Below, piece after piece: positions 9,409 to 18,475 of a stretch of 64,000 bases of DNA (position 1 is its first letter; each line of letters begins with the position of its first letter). Source of the stretch: Neotabrizicola shimadae (GTDB lineage: Bacteria > Pseudomonadota > Alphaproteobacteria > Rhodobacterales > Rhodobacteraceae); contig NZ_CP069372.1 of assembly GCF_019623905.1 (NCBI RefSeq), forward strand, positions 1 to 64,000. The letters are read 5' to 3'. The notes under the pieces were generated by a model that ran no database searches, was not told the DNA's origin, and saw only the letters and a list, made by a program, of their open reading frames with translations. The position numbers were made by a program, and so were the translations under genes.

Positions 9409-9777
9409 CGGTTTCTTGCCTCCGGGCCTGTCTCGTCCGCGCGTCATCCCGCGCGGCCTTCATGGGCTGCGAAAGCCGTCACGGGGGACGACCCTTCACC
9501 CCGCCTTCGGGGCCGGAACGCATGTGGAGGAGGACGGGGAGCGGCTGATTTGTCTTTCGCGATGCAAAGGCGGGGCGAGCCCCGCCGGCGGAAATCAGTC
9601 GCTCCCCGTCCTTGAAGGGGCGGCCCCTTTGACGGCCGCCTGCCCATCTCTTGAAGGCCGCTCGGGGGACGGGTGGATGAGATTGCCTGGGAAGAGGCAA
9701 AGGTGATGATCCACACCCACGACAGGAATCCGCAACCCCTGCCGCGCACTCCTAGACAGCCCCTTGCGCGATGCTGC
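9409..9777. other. Gene-free spacer rich in inverted repeats
   Basis: A 369-bp spacer between the toprim gene and the DUF2493 gene. Apart from the large nested stem-loop listed separately, it holds a short palindrome around 9615-9630 (AAGGGGC/GGCCCCTT). I see no coding signal. Confidence 0.5.
9533..9610. repeat. Large nested stem-loop (18-bp outer arms, 8-bp inner arms)
   Basis: The outer arms at 9533-9550 and 9593-9610 pair over 18 positions with one mismatch. Inside lies a perfect GGCGGGGC/GCCCCGCC hairpin (9569-9576, 9579-9586) with a 2-base loop. There is no T-run, so it is not a standard terminator. It could be an RNA structure in the leader of the DUF2493 gene, or a recombination or transfer site. 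Confidence 0.6.
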
Positions 9778-10809
9778 TCAGCCTGACAGGCGATGCCGCT
9801 CCTCTGGCCCGATCTGACATGCCAGATGCTGGCGCAGCGCCTCCTTGCCGTTCGCCCGAAGATCATCGTTGAAATCCCCGAGCCGCGGTTCCAGCACCCG
9901 AACGGCAATCCCGACCTCGGTCGCTCTGGCGCTCAACCTTTCTGCCGCTGCACGCCCGGCCGGATCGCGGTCGATGGCGATGTAGAGGCGCTGCACCCCC
10001 TCCGGCAACAGGACCGCCCCGAGGTGACCCGATGAGAGCGCCGCCCAGACAGGGAGGCCAGGCACTGCTTCGATCAGGGACAGCATGGTCTCGATGCCTT
10101 CGCCGACCACGAGGATGTCGTCATGCGGGATCAGCTTGACGGCATTGCCGAGGAGGTGACCCATGGCACGCCGCTGCGTTTCGACATCCGCCTTTCCCTT
10201 TCCGTCAGGTGCCAGCCAGGTACGATGCACGCCCTGCAGGGCCCCTGCCCCATCGGTGACCGCCGCGATCAGCGCTGGTCTGGGGACGCTGCGGGTCTGA
10301 CCCTCATCCCGATGCCAGCAATTCGGGTGGAAGCGCAGGGCGCTCATCATGCCGCCTTGGGTCAGGCCACGGGCGCGGAGGTAGGTATCAGCAAGCGTGC
10401 CTACGACCGGCACCGAGGCGGAAAACAATCGCGCCGCCGCTGCTGGTGTGCCGCCTGGGGCTTTGGCCTTCTTCGGCACTGGCACATCCGGGTGAACCGG
10501 CTGCGGACGGCCCAGATGCGCTCGGGCCTCGGCCAAAAGATCGGGAAAGCGCGAGATCCCGGTCCGCTCGCGGATGATGTCGAGGAGATCGCCATGCAAT
10601 CCGACAGCAGCATCCTGCCATTTGCCACGGGCCCCCGGCCCCGATGTGGGTCCTGTCAGCCGCACGAAGAGTGACCGGCCGGGATTGTTCTGGAGATCGC
10701 CCACGATCCAGTAAGACCCTTCCCGCCGTCCAGCGGGAAGGTAGGCGCGACACACGTTCTCTGCATTCTCCGCCAGAGCGCGGATCAGATCTTCGGTCTC
10801 GGAATACAT
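9778..10809 (-). CDS. Toprim domain-containing primase/helicase-like protein
   Basis: A 343-residue protein with a C-terminal toprim domain: the acidic Glu motif VVGEGIETMLS at about 228-238 and the DxD-type motif IAIDRDPAG near 275. The N-terminal half resembles the region found in plasmid and phage primase-type proteins annotated with DUF7146. It probably handles primer synthesis or DNA processing during plasmid transfer or replication. The start lies 3 bp after the stop of the helicase/methyltransferase gene, so the two are probably co-translated. The zinc finger expected in full-length primases is not evident. Confidence 0.82.
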   Translation of the reverse strand: MYSETEDLIRALAENAENVCRAYLPAGRREGSYWIVGDLQNNPGRSLFVRLTGPTSGPGARGKWQDAAVGLHGDLLDIIRERTGISRFPDLLAEARAHLGRPQPVHPDVPVPKKAKAPGGTPAAAARLFSASVPVVGTLADTYLRARGLTQGGMMSALRFHPNCWHRDEGQTRSVPRPALIAAVTDGAGALQGVHRTWLAPDGKGKADVETQRRAMGHLLGNAVKLIPHDDILVVGEGIETMLSLIEAVPGLPVWAALSSGHLGAVLLPEGVQRLYIAIDRDPAGRAAAERLSARATEVGIAVRVLEPRLGDFNDDLRANGKEALRQHLACQIGPEERHRLSG

Positions 10810-10812
10810 GGG

Positions 10813-13800
10813 TCAACAACCTCCGCGTGCATGTAGTCCCGTCACAGGACACCGTGCAAGCAGCCGATCGAGAACGGTGATGCCGCTGGCATCGGTGGGG
10901 CAGAAGAGGCGTAGCTTCCAGCTGATGATCTCCGAGAAGAAGCCATCAGCCTTTAGCCGGTCCTTTGCCGCCTCGGAAAACCCCGACAGCTCGATCCGGT
11001 TCACACCCATAACGCGGGACCGGTGAAGCTCCATTCCTTCGGCGAGCCGCACTACGGTCTTGCCCTCGAGAACGAGGGCATGAACCTGCGCGGCCGTGAG
11101 TTTCGGCGCGTCAGCGGCCAGCGTGGTCGCGACCCAGGCGGGCGAAACACGGCGGCCGATTATGCGTTGACCGTCATCGGTCTGCAGCCGGTAAACGCGG
11201 GTTTCGTCCTGGGGAAGCTGCTTCCAGATCGGCAGCAGGAGGCCCGCTACGATGTGTAGGGTGGTTTCCGAGAACTCGGGCACTTCTGCCAGTTCCGCGG
11301 TCCAAGCAGCACTGAATGCCGCGCGGTCGGCTTCCAGCCAGTGAGTGTCGTCCATGATCTTCGCCGGGACCGTGCTGGACTCGGTCGGACGGACCAGCCT
11401 CAGGCGCGACTCGATGGTGCCGTCGTCCAGCATCAGGCTGGTGGCGGGCACCTGCACTGCAGCGCGACCGGAGCGGCTGTTGACCAGAAGCCGCGCATTG
11501 GGATCGTCCAGCCAGCCGAGCGCTTCCGCGAGCGAGGTCGGCGTGTTGCGCCGCTTTTCCGCGATAGTGAGGAGTTGGGTTTCGGCACCGGAGCCGGGAT
11601 GGGTGTAGATCGCCCGCGCGTCCGTGACGCGGAAGCTCTCGGCGCGCAGGGTCTCGAGCCCGAGGTCGTAGACCCCGGCAGCGATGGCGCCCTCGATCCG
11701 CTGGTCGAGGAGATCCTCGAAAGCCGAGAAGAGTACGGCCTGCAAATGAATCGTCAGCGCCAGCAGGCGATTGAGGAAGGTCGTGATCGGGGGCAACTCG
11801 TCCTTCAGCCCGTTGTCATCGGTCAGGCTGAGGCCGGTGGCTTCCTCGAACGCCCCGAGCGAACAGCCCGCGACATCGCCGCGATAGATGCGACGATATA
11901 GCTGGCGCAAAGCATCACGGGCGTAAGGGCTCTCGAGGTTGTCCTCGGGTCGGAACAGCCCCTGCCCGCCGGTCTGGCGCTGACCCCGCGTGATCGCGCC
12001 CAATGTGTCAAGGCGGCGCGCGATGGTCGAGAGGAAACGCTTCTCCGCCTTCACATCGGTGGCCACCGGTCGGAAGAGCGGCGGCTGCGCCTGATTGGTG
12101 CGGTTGGTGCGGCCCATGCCCTGGATGGCGGCATCGGCCTTCCAGCCGGGTTCGAGGAGATAGTGGACCCGCAGGCGCTGGTTCTTGGCCCCGAGATCGG
12201 CGTGATAGCTGCGCCCCGTGGCTCCCGCATCCGAGAAAATCAGGATACGCTTCTGGTCATCCATGAAGGCGGCGGTCTCGGACAAATTGGCCGAGCCGGG
12301 ACGGCTTTCGACGACGAGCCGTGCGGCAGGGCCCTCGCCCTTGCGCACGATGCGGCGCGACCGACCCGTGACCTCGGCAACGAGGTCGGTGCCGAAACGC
12401 TGGACGATCTGGTCGAGCGCCCCCGGCACGGGCGGCAGCGAGGCCAGCTTTTCGATCAGCGCGTCGCGCCTGCGGGCGGCCTCTCGACATTCGACTGGCT
12501 GGCCGTCGCGCACCACGGGCCGGGACGACAAATTGCCCTCGCTGTCGGTGAAGGGCTCGTAGAGCTGCACCGGGAAGGAATGGGCGAGATAGTCCAAGAC
12601 GTATTCCCGCGGGGTGATGTCGACGCGGATGTCGTTCCACTCCTCGGTCGGGATCTCTGACAGGCGGCGTTCCATCAGCGCCTCGCCGGTCGAGACGATC
12701 TGGACGACAGCCGCATGGCCCGCCGCAAGATCGGCTTCAATGCTGGCGATCAGCGTGGGGGTTTTCATGCCGGTCAGCAGATGGCCAAAGAAGCGCTGCT
12801 TGGCAGATTCAAACGCCGAGCGCGCGGCGGACTTGGCCTGGCGGTTGAGCGTGCCGCTGTCGCCCGTGATGTTGGCCGCCTCCATCGCGGCAGCGAGATT
12901 GTTGTGGATGATGGCGAAGGCCCCGGCATAGGCATCGTAGATGCCGCGTTGCTCAGGGGTCAGTGCATGCTCCAGCATCTCATATTCGACGCCGTCGTAG
13001 GAAAGCGATCGGGCGGTGTAGAGACCGAGCGAGCGCAGATCGCGCGCGAGCACTTCCATCGCAGCCACGCCGCCGGCCTCGATGGCTTGCACGAATTCCG
13101 CCCGCGTCGCGAACGGGAAATCCTCCCCACCCCAGAGGCCGAGCCGCTGCGTATAGGCGAGGTTGTGCACGGTCGTTGCACCGGTGGCAGAGACATAGAC
13201 CACGCGGGCATTGGGCAGCTTGAGCTGCAGGCGCAGGCCCGCCCTGCCCTGCTGCGAGGCTTCCGTGTCCCCGCGCTCGCCTTTCGATCCGGCAGCGTTT
13301 GCCATGGCGTGGCTTTCGTCAAAGAGGATCACGCCGTCGAAGTCGGCACCCAGCCAATCGACGATCTGGTCGACGCGGGACTTCTTGGCCCCGCGCTCTT
13401 CTGAGCGCAGCGTTGCGTAGGTGGTGAAGAGGATGCCCTCGGAAAGCGGGATGTCGCGGCCCTGAGGGAAGCGCGAGAGCGGCGTCACCAACAGCCGCTC
13501 TTGGCCAAGCGCAGACCAGTCGCGCTGCGCGTCCTCGAGAAGCTTGTCGCTCTTCGAGATCCAGAGCGCTTTGCGACGGCCCTGGCACCAGTTGTCGAGC
13601 AGGATCCCGGCCGACTGGCGGCCCTTGCCCGCCCCGGTACCGTCGCCAAGGAAGAAGCCGCGGCGGAAGCGGACAGCGTCCCCAGCATCGTCGGGGGCGG
13701 CAGAGACCATGTCGCCGGTCTCATCGACAGTCCACGAGCCGGCGAGATAGGCGCCATGCGCCTCACCGGCATAGATCACGGTCTCAAGCTGCGCGTCGGA

Positions 13801-15174
13801 TAGCAGGCCGTCGCGCAGGACGGCGGAGGGGAGTTTCGGGCGGTAGGTGGGTTTCGGGGGCGCGACAGAGGCCATCGCCGCTGATTGCACAAGCTTGGTC
13901 GGGTGCGGTGCCGCGCCGGGGATGTCGATCGCCTGCAGACGGAAGGTCTCGTAGATCGCGTCCGACAGGCGCGCAGCGCCGAGATCGTCCGCCGCCTCGC
14001 GGAGGGTGTAGGCGAGGTCCTCGACATCCGGCGTGGTGACATGCACATCCATCTTGGCCGCTGCCGTCGACCGCGAGGGTCGAGCGGCAGGGCCGGACGC
14101 ATGAGGAAGACTTCCCCGGGAAGGGGAAGCGGAGCGGAATTGGGCGACGGTGCCCGCATCCATCTCGAGGCGCGGTGGGACATCGGCCGTGATCCGGGCA
14201 AGGAGGTGGGCCACATCAGGAGACATGGGCTGCTGCAGATCAGCCGTGATGCCACCCAGTTCGCCACCCCGGCATTTGTCGAAGACCGAGATCCGCGTCT
14301 CGAAGCTGGTCCCATGCTTGACGAAGGCCGCACCCGACACAGCACCTGTAAAGACCAGATGGGCGGACTCGGTCAAACGGTCGAAAGTCTCGGCCCAGGC
14401 CAATGCATCTGGCGCGAAACCGGCGCCGGTGATGGCAACAAGCCGTCCACCGGGGGCAAGGCGCGCGAGCGCCGAGCGCAGATGGCGCGCTGTCGCCTCG
14501 GTCGTCCGGCCATCGACATTGGCCACGGCCGAGAAGGGCGGGTTCATCAGGATGACGCTCGGGCGAACGCCGGCGTCCAGATGATCGTCGATTTGCGCAG
14601 CATCGAAGGTGGTGACGGGACGGCCTGGAAAAAGAAGACGCAGAAGATCGGCGCGGATGTCGGTCAATTCGTTCAAAGCGAGACTTCCGCCCGCGATCTC
14701 GGCGAGGATCGCCAAAAGCCCGGTCCCGGCGGAAGGCTCGAGGACTAGGTCACGGGGCGTGATCTGCGCTGCAGCCAGCGCCACAAGCCCCATGGGCAGC
14801 GGCGTCGAGAATTGCTGGAACCGCTCCATTTCCTCCGAGCGCCGGGTATGCGTGGGCAAGAGGGCCGAAACCTTGGCGAGGATCGGCAACAGCGCCGCAG
14901 GCGAGCCAGCCCGGGTGAGCAGCGCGCGGCCGAACTTCCGCAGGAAGAGGACGAGCGCCACCTCGCCCACCTCATAGGCAAGCTTCCAGTCCCAGGCGCC
15001 ATCGGCGTCAGAGCCGCCGAAGGCACGCTCCATCTCAAGCCGGAGACGCAACGCATCGATCTGGAAGCCTTGGGAGAGATCGGGCTGCAGCGCTTCGGCG
15101 ACAGCGAGGATCGCGGGAGTGGGATCACGAGACGGGACAGAAACGGGAGGCGCAACGGGCGCGAGATAGGTCAT
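10813..15174 (-). CDS. Bifunctional SAM methyltransferase / Strawberry-notch-like DEAD helicase
   Basis: A 1,453-residue protein. The N-terminal region has a class I N6-adenine-type methyltransferase: LEPSAGTGLLA (about 147) and the catalytic NPPF (about 213). The centre is an SF2 helicase of the Strawberry-notch type: Walker A-like GDGTGAGKGRQ (about 505), DESH Walker B, SATGAT motif III and QGMGRTNRTNQ as the arginine-finger motif. A C-terminal helicase-associated region follows. Such fusions are large plasmid/ICE/phage proteins suspected of protecting incoming DNA or acting in anti-restriction, but the function is not established. It heads an operon with the toprim gene. Confidence 0.9.
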   Translation of the reverse strand: MTYLAPVAPPVSVPSRDPTPAILAVAEALQPDLSQGFQIDALRLRLEMERAFGGSDADGAWDWKLAYEVGEVALVLFLRKFGRALLTRAGSPAALLPILAKVSALLPTHTRRSEEMERFQQFSTPLPMGLVALAAAQITPRDLVLEPSAGTGLLAILAEIAGGSLALNELTDIRADLLRLLFPGRPVTTFDAAQIDDHLDAGVRPSVILMNPPFSAVANVDGRTTEATARHLRSALARLAPGGRLVAITGAGFAPDALAWAETFDRLTESAHLVFTGAVSGAAFVKHGTSFETRISVFDKCRGGELGGITADLQQPMSPDVAHLLARITADVPPRLEMDAGTVAQFRSASPSRGSLPHASGPAARPSRSTAAAKMDVHVTTPDVEDLAYTLREAADDLGAARLSDAIYETFRLQAIDIPGAAPHPTKLVQSAAMASVAPPKPTYRPKLPSAVLRDGLLSDAQLETVIYAGEAHGAYLAGSWTVDETGDMVSAAPDDAGDAVRFRRGFFLGDGTGAGKGRQSAGILLDNWCQGRRKALWISKSDKLLEDAQRDWSALGQERLLVTPLSRFPQGRDIPLSEGILFTTYATLRSEERGAKKSRVDQIVDWLGADFDGVILFDESHAMANAAGSKGERGDTEASQQGRAGLRLQLKLPNARVVYVSATGATTVHNLAYTQRLGLWGGEDFPFATRAEFVQAIEAGGVAAMEVLARDLRSLGLYTARSLSYDGVEYEMLEHALTPEQRGIYDAYAGAFAIIHNNLAAAMEAANITGDSGTLNRQAKSAARSAFESAKQRFFGHLLTGMKTPTLIASIEADLAAGHAAVVQIVSTGEALMERRLSEIPTEEWNDIRVDITPREYVLDYLAHSFPVQLYEPFTDSEGNLSSRPVVRDGQPVECREAARRRDALIEKLASLPPVPGALDQIVQRFGTDLVAEVTGRSRRIVRKGEGPAARLVVESRPGSANLSETAAFMDDQKRILIFSDAGATGRSYHADLGAKNQRLRVHYLLEPGWKADAAIQGMGRTNRTNQAQPPLFRPVATDVKAEKRFLSTIARRLDTLGAITRGQRQTGGQGLFRPEDNLESPYARDALRQLYRRIYRGDVAGCSLGAFEEATGLSLTDDNGLKDELPPITTFLNRLLALTIHLQAVLFSAFEDLLDQRIEGAIAAGVYDLGLETLRAESFRVTDARAIYTHPGSGAETQLLTIAEKRRNTPTSLAEALGWLDDPNARLLVNSRSGRAAVQVPATSLMLDDGTIESRLRLVRPTESSTVPAKIMDDTHWLEADRAAFSAAWTAELAEVPEFSETTLHIVAGLLLPIWKQLPQDETRVYRLQTDDGQRIIGRRVSPAWVATTLAADAPKLTAAQVHALVLEGKTVVRLAEGMELHRSRVMGVNRIELSGFSEAAKDRLKADGFFSEIISWKLRLFCPTDASGITVLDRLLARCPVTGLHARGGC

Positions 15175-15293
15175 CGGGAAACTCCGGAATGAGGGACAGG
15201 ATCAAGCCCGGACGCCCTCTCTCGGGCACCCTCAGGCCTGATCTTCCCCGACCCTCCTTTCCCTCTCGAACCGAGGCATTCCGGTTGCTTGGC

Positions 15294-15322
15294 TTGATTT
15301 GGTTCCTGTTATGTTCTATATT
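15294..15322 (+). promoter_or_regulatory. Sigma70-like promoter for the 15352 gene
   Basis: TTGATT (15294-15299) and TATATT (15317-15322) are separated by exactly 17 bp and lie 29 bp upstream of the start codon at 15352. This matches the housekeeping promoter pattern, within an otherwise GC-rich spacer. Confidence 0.6.
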
Positions 15323-15351
15323 GAGGGTCAAGCCAGCAAGGGAGTTTCCCG

Positions 15352-15648
15352 ATGGACAGCACCACGCATGCCCTGCCCGCGACACCCAAGCAGACCGCCT
15401 ATGCGCGCTCGCTCGCCCTGCGCAACCAGACCCTCCTGCCATGGGAGGTTCAGCAGGACCGCCGGTCCCTGAGCGCCTGGATCGAGGCACAGGCCCAGCT
15501 GAAGCCGGTATCCGAAATGGATCGGCTGCCCACGTCGAAGCAGGTAGCCTTCGCGGAGAAACTCGCGCGGATCAAACGGCGCGCCGTCCCGGATGAGTGC
15601 TTCCGCGACAAAGGGCTGATGTCGAAGTGGATCGACGGGAACATGTGA
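15352..15648 (+). CDS. Small protein with two imperfect tandem repeats
   Basis: 98 residues, with AGGGAG upstream of the ATG. It consists of two related units: PKQTAYARSLALRNQ...SLSAWIEAQ (about 12-47) and SKQVAFAEKLARIKR...LMSKWIDGN (about 62-97). Each has a (S/P)KQxAxAxxLA helix and a closing W-I motif. Similar repeats occur at the ends of some plasmid topoisomerase-like proteins (recalled, not checked), suggesting a DNA-binding or protein-contact module. It is transcribed away from its minus-strand neighbours from its own promoter. Function unknown. Confidence 0.65.
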   Translation: MDSTTHALPATPKQTAYARSLALRNQTLLPWEVQQDRRSLSAWIEAQAQLKPVSEMDRLPTSKQVAFAEKLARIKRRAVPDECFRDKGLMSKWIDGNM

Positions 15649-15658
15649 CCCTGCAGGA

Positions 15659-16312
15659 TCACCCGAACCGCCGCCCGGCTTCCGTGAACGTATACTCGTT
15701 CACGATGATCCCCTCCTCGATGATCTCGTCCGAGGTGAGGTGTTCGTATTCAGCCTCAAGCTGGCGGTAGAGCCAGCGGACCAGATCACGCAGCGTCTCG
15801 GTCACGATCTCCTCCGCGTCCTCGGTCGGTGGCTGCCAGGTCGGGCTGTCGCGCGTGACGTTTACCGACATGGTGTATTCGTGGTGGTAGCGGCCGCTGT
15901 GGCTGACCTCGGCGGCAAGCTGATAGAAGTTGCGCCGCTGGATGGCCTGCAGCCGGTCGGCGATGCCATTCAGCGTTGCGTCGGTCGGGGCGTAGTCCCG
16001 GATGCGCGCGGCCGCCCCCTTGGCGTGGGACCAGTAGCCCTCGAAGCAGGCGCCGTCGCCCTGGCTCCAGAAGCCGGAGAACCAGATACAGGGCTTGGCC
16101 CGCGTCCCGCCGCCCATCAGGCGGACAGGGGTGGTCTTCAGGCGGATTCCGAGGATCTCGCAGACCCTCTCGAAATCCTCGTAGACCGCGTCCCACCAAT
16201 CGTCGTGGAGGCCAAGCTCGCGATACCAGCCGCGCGCCTTTTCCTTGGCCGCATTCGAGAGTTCGGGGAACTGATAGACGGTGGTGCAGATGACTTCAGG
16301 CATCGACGTCAT
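15659..16312 (-). CDS. Conserved plasmid protein, often labelled antitoxin-like
   Basis: 217 residues starting MTSMPEVICTTVYQFPEL, with a conserved core LMGGGTRAKPCIWFSGFWSQGDGACFEG, shown here only as its motifs LMGGGTR and FWSQGDG. It is rich in Trp and Tyr and soluble. Members of this family are often auto-annotated as antitoxin of a toxin-antitoxin stability system, but no toxin partner is visible here. It overlaps the end of the upstream 16296 gene by 17 bp, so it lies in the same operon. An alternative ATG lies three codons in. Function unknown. Confidence 0.7.
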   Translation of the reverse strand: MTSMPEVICTTVYQFPELSNAAKEKARGWYRELGLHDDWWDAVYEDFERVCEILGIRLKTTPVRLMGGGTRAKPCIWFSGFWSQGDGACFEGYWSHAKGAAARIRDYAPTDATLNGIADRLQAIQRRNFYQLAAEVSHSGRYHHEYTMSVNVTRDSPTWQPPTEDAEEIVTETLRDLVRWLYRQLEAEYEHLTSDEIIEEGIIVNEYTFTEAGRRFG

Positions 16313-16715
16313 CCCCGTTCAGCGCTGCGGTGAGCCATTCCTGGCTGCTGGTCCAGCCGATGGATTTGCGGGCACCGAGATCGATGACATGCGCGCCGCC
16401 GCCGAAGGCGTCGAGGCGGGGACGGGAACAGGTCAGACCGTACTGAAACCCCCAGAGGCCAGTGAGATCGAGCTTTTCGGCGAGGCGCAGCACGAAGCGG
16501 ATGACAGCTTCGACATCGCCGTGGTCGTCGTCATGGATCCAAAGGGTGCTGCCTTCGGGCGCGCCATGGCGCACGAGGTCGAAGCCCGCGACCTCCGGAT
16601 CGTCGGCGTCCTGATCTGCAGCGCGCAAGCTCTGGAAAAGGGCGAGCGCGCGGGCCGCCTTGTCGGGGCTCCCGACGTCGAGCAGGCATGAGAAATGGGT
16701 GAAGTAATCCGCCAT
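16296..16715 (-). CDS. Conserved hypothetical plasmid protein (MADYFTHFS family)
   Basis: 139 residues. The ATG at 16715 has AGGAGGT directly upstream, so the longer frame to 16832 is rejected. The protein is acidic (DDDHGDVEAV) and has no membrane segment or recognisable catalytic motif. It belongs to the run of small minus-strand genes between RadC and the helicase that recur together on alphaproteobacterial plasmids. The function is unknown. Confidence 0.7.
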   Translation of the reverse strand: MADYFTHFSCLLDVGSPDKAARALALFQSLRAADQDADDPEVAGFDLVRHGAPEGSTLWIHDDDHGDVEAVIRFVLRLAEKLDLTGLWGFQYGLTCSRPRLDAFGGGAHVIDLGARKSIGWTSSQEWLTAALNGDDVDA

Positions 16716-16791
16716 GGGGACCTCCTGAAGGGGGGAAGACCCGGCCAAGAGGCCGGGCGCTGGATTGGGATGAAGGGATGGTTGGGCGCGA

Positions 16792-16989
16792 TCAGTCGGT
16801 TGACGTGTCGCCCGCCGCCTGTCGCGCGGCATGCGCGCAGAGCATCTGTCGGTAGAAGCGCTTGCGCGCCGTCCCGAAGCCGCGAACCGCTCGCGTGTCG
16901 GGGTGGAGCGCCCGGACCGCCGCCCGCAGGACGGTGTAGGGCGAGGCCGTCACTGGCAGGCCGAGGCGCTGATAGGCTGGATCGGTCAT
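16792..16989 (-). CDS. Small conserved protein with J-domain-like HPD motif
   Basis: 65 residues, starting MTDPAYQRLGLP. The pattern YQRLGLP-x-TAS...AAVRALHPDTR...ARKRFYRQML resembles a shortened DnaJ J-domain: LG near the start, then an amphipathic helix, then HPD. The spacing from LG to HPD is about three residues shorter than in DnaJ. The start lies one base after the stop of the DUF6915 gene, so they form an operon. A chaperone-docking role is speculative. Confidence 0.6.
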   Translation of the reverse strand: MTDPAYQRLGLPVTASPYTVLRAAVRALHPDTRAVRGFGTARKRFYRQMLCAHAARQAAGDTSTD

Positions 16990-16990
16990 C

Positions 16991-17371
16991 TCAGATCACC
17001 TCGACCACGGGCGAGGCGAGATGCGGATCGACCAATGCCTCGATCCGCTCGGATCGGCCCATCCAGGGTTCGGGCCGGATTGCCTTGACCCAGTCGGCAA
17101 AGCTCGGAATGAACCCCAGATCCTCGCGGACATGCTGCTCGCCCACCCATCGGGTCGGGATCACGCGGCCCGTGGAGAGGGTAATCGTCGGCCCAAAGAC
17201 GGTCTCGGAGAGCCAGATTCCAGCGGCATGGTGAAACATGGCTCGGTGGCGAAAGTCGGCGGAATGGGCTTTTGAGGAGTCGAACCAAGCATGGATGGCC
17301 TGGTAATCGTCGACGGTGCCGCCCCATTTCTTCACCGAGGAGAGGGCGTGGTGATAGCAACTGTCTTTCAG
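16991..17371 (-). pseudogene. DUF6915 gene, main part, disrupted by IS110 at codon 4/5
   Basis: From 17371 downward the minus strand reads LKDSCYHHALSSVKKWGG and continues for about 126 codons to a TGA at 16991. This is a DUF6915-type plasmid protein (FRHRAMFHHAAGIW, IGEQHVRED-like segment GEQHVREDLGFIPSFADW). Its first codons are on the other side of the IS110 element (18476-18487). Joining MAHP to LKDSCYHH restores the typical family N-terminus MAHP...HALSSV. Function of the intact family is unknown. Confidence 0.8.
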
Positions 17372-18300
17372 GAGACTGCAGAAGCGTAGTCCGTGGCGTC
17401 TCGCGCCATCGCGTTGATGATCGTGAGCAGCTTGCGGGCGCATGCTGTAATCGCAAGTTTCGGAGGCTTTCCAGAATCCTGAAGTCTGGCTCGAAACGCC
17501 GCCAACGTCGGGTCGAACCGGCTGGCTACAAACCCCGCGAGGTAAAGGGCTCGCCTGATGTCAGCTCGGCCACCCCAGACTCGTCTCTTGCCTCTGGATA
17601 AACCTGAGTCACAAGCCTGCGGCGCAAGTCCAGCAAGCGCAGCAATCTGCTTGGCCTTTAGTCTTCCGAGCTCGGGCAATCGGGCAAGTATCACGGCGAC
17701 CAGTGCCGGTCCGATCCCGGGCGCTGTACGAAGTCGACGTGCTTGTTCGAGAAGAGACCCGGAAGCCGCGATGTGGCGAGCGATCTCCTTCTCAACTGCA
17801 TCGAGATGATCTTCAAGACTCGCAACAAGACGCTGAATTTCCCGCCTGACCCATCCGTCCCGGCTTGTCCCAAGGCGGTTTCTCTCGGCCTGGATCGCAG
17901 CGACCAAATCCTCTCGTCGCGCCACGAGGTCAGCCAGGCGCACCCGGTCAGGATCCGGGATGGGGGAAGGAACGAGATCCAACGCTTTCCCCATTCGGGC
18001 AAGGATCGCCGCATCAACCTTGTCGGTCTTTGCCAGCTTTCCCGTCGCCCTCGCAAATTCGCGCGCCTGCCGCGGGTTCACACGTATGAAACGGGCCTCG
18101 GCTTTGATCAGGGCTTCGATCAATGGCCGCTCATAACCACCTGAGGCTTCCAACACGACAACTGCGTCGTTCGCTGCCTTGGCGAACTTTGCAAGCGATT
18201 GTTTTGTCGACTTTATCCGCTCATGGCGACCGTTGGACAGATAACAGACGTCGATCCAGTCCATGGCGACATCGACGCCAATGAATTCGTGAGAGGCCAT
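17368..18300 (-). CDS. IS110-family DEDD transposase
   Basis: 310 residues. The N-terminal RuvC-like DEDD domain shows GVDVAMD (Asp9), VLEASGGYE (Glu near 52) and TDKVDAAILA (acidic pair in the 90s). The C-terminal Tnp_20 domain has PGIGPALVAVILARLPELG, a CDSGLSRGKRR segment holding the expected Ser nucleophile, and ADIRRALYLAG. The length and all catalytic motifs look intact, so it is probably active. Its stop codon TGA (17368-17370) lies in the host gene beyond the inferred element end. Confidence 0.95.
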   Translation of the reverse strand: MASHEFIGVDVAMDWIDVCYLSNGRHERIKSTKQSLAKFAKAANDAVVVLEASGGYERPLIEALIKAEARFIRVNPRQAREFARATGKLAKTDKVDAAILARMGKALDLVPSPIPDPDRVRLADLVARREDLVAAIQAERNRLGTSRDGWVRREIQRLVASLEDHLDAVEKEIARHIAASGSLLEQARRLRTAPGIGPALVAVILARLPELGRLKAKQIAALAGLAPQACDSGLSRGKRRVWGGRADIRRALYLAGFVASRFDPTLAAFRARLQDSGKPPKLAITACARKLLTIINAMARDATDYASAVS

Positions 18301-18475
18301 TCCGGCACCTATCCTTGTTCTGCGGGATCGACACCTTGGGGAGTCCTCCCAGGCAACTGTTCAGGTTGAGCAACGGTCAGCTGGCGAGCCCCATGCTATC
18401 ACTCGGGATTGTTTGCCCAGGGATGTGTCGGGGTCTCGCCAGCCACCCCGATTATGGCAGTTTCCCAATAGACAA
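17372..18475 (-). mobile_element. IS110-family insertion sequence, about 1.1 kb
   Basis: The boundaries are set by the interrupted host gene: ATGGCACATCCC ends at 18476 and CTGAAAGACAG resumes at 17371. Removing 17372-18475 gives one continuous DUF6915 frame. The element has one transposase gene and a 175-bp noncoding 5' end. No obvious terminal inverted repeats or target duplication are seen, as expected for IS110. Boundaries may shift by one or two bases because the core dinucleotide is ambiguous. Confidence 0.85.
18301..18475 (-). ncRNA. Probable bridge RNA region of the IS110 element
   Basis: The 175-nt noncoding left end upstream of the transposase. IS110-group elements encode a structured bridge RNA of about 175 nt in this position that pairs with target and donor DNA. 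The length and place fit, and the stretch has no open frame. I have not folded it, so the internal loops are unassigned. Confidence 0.55.
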
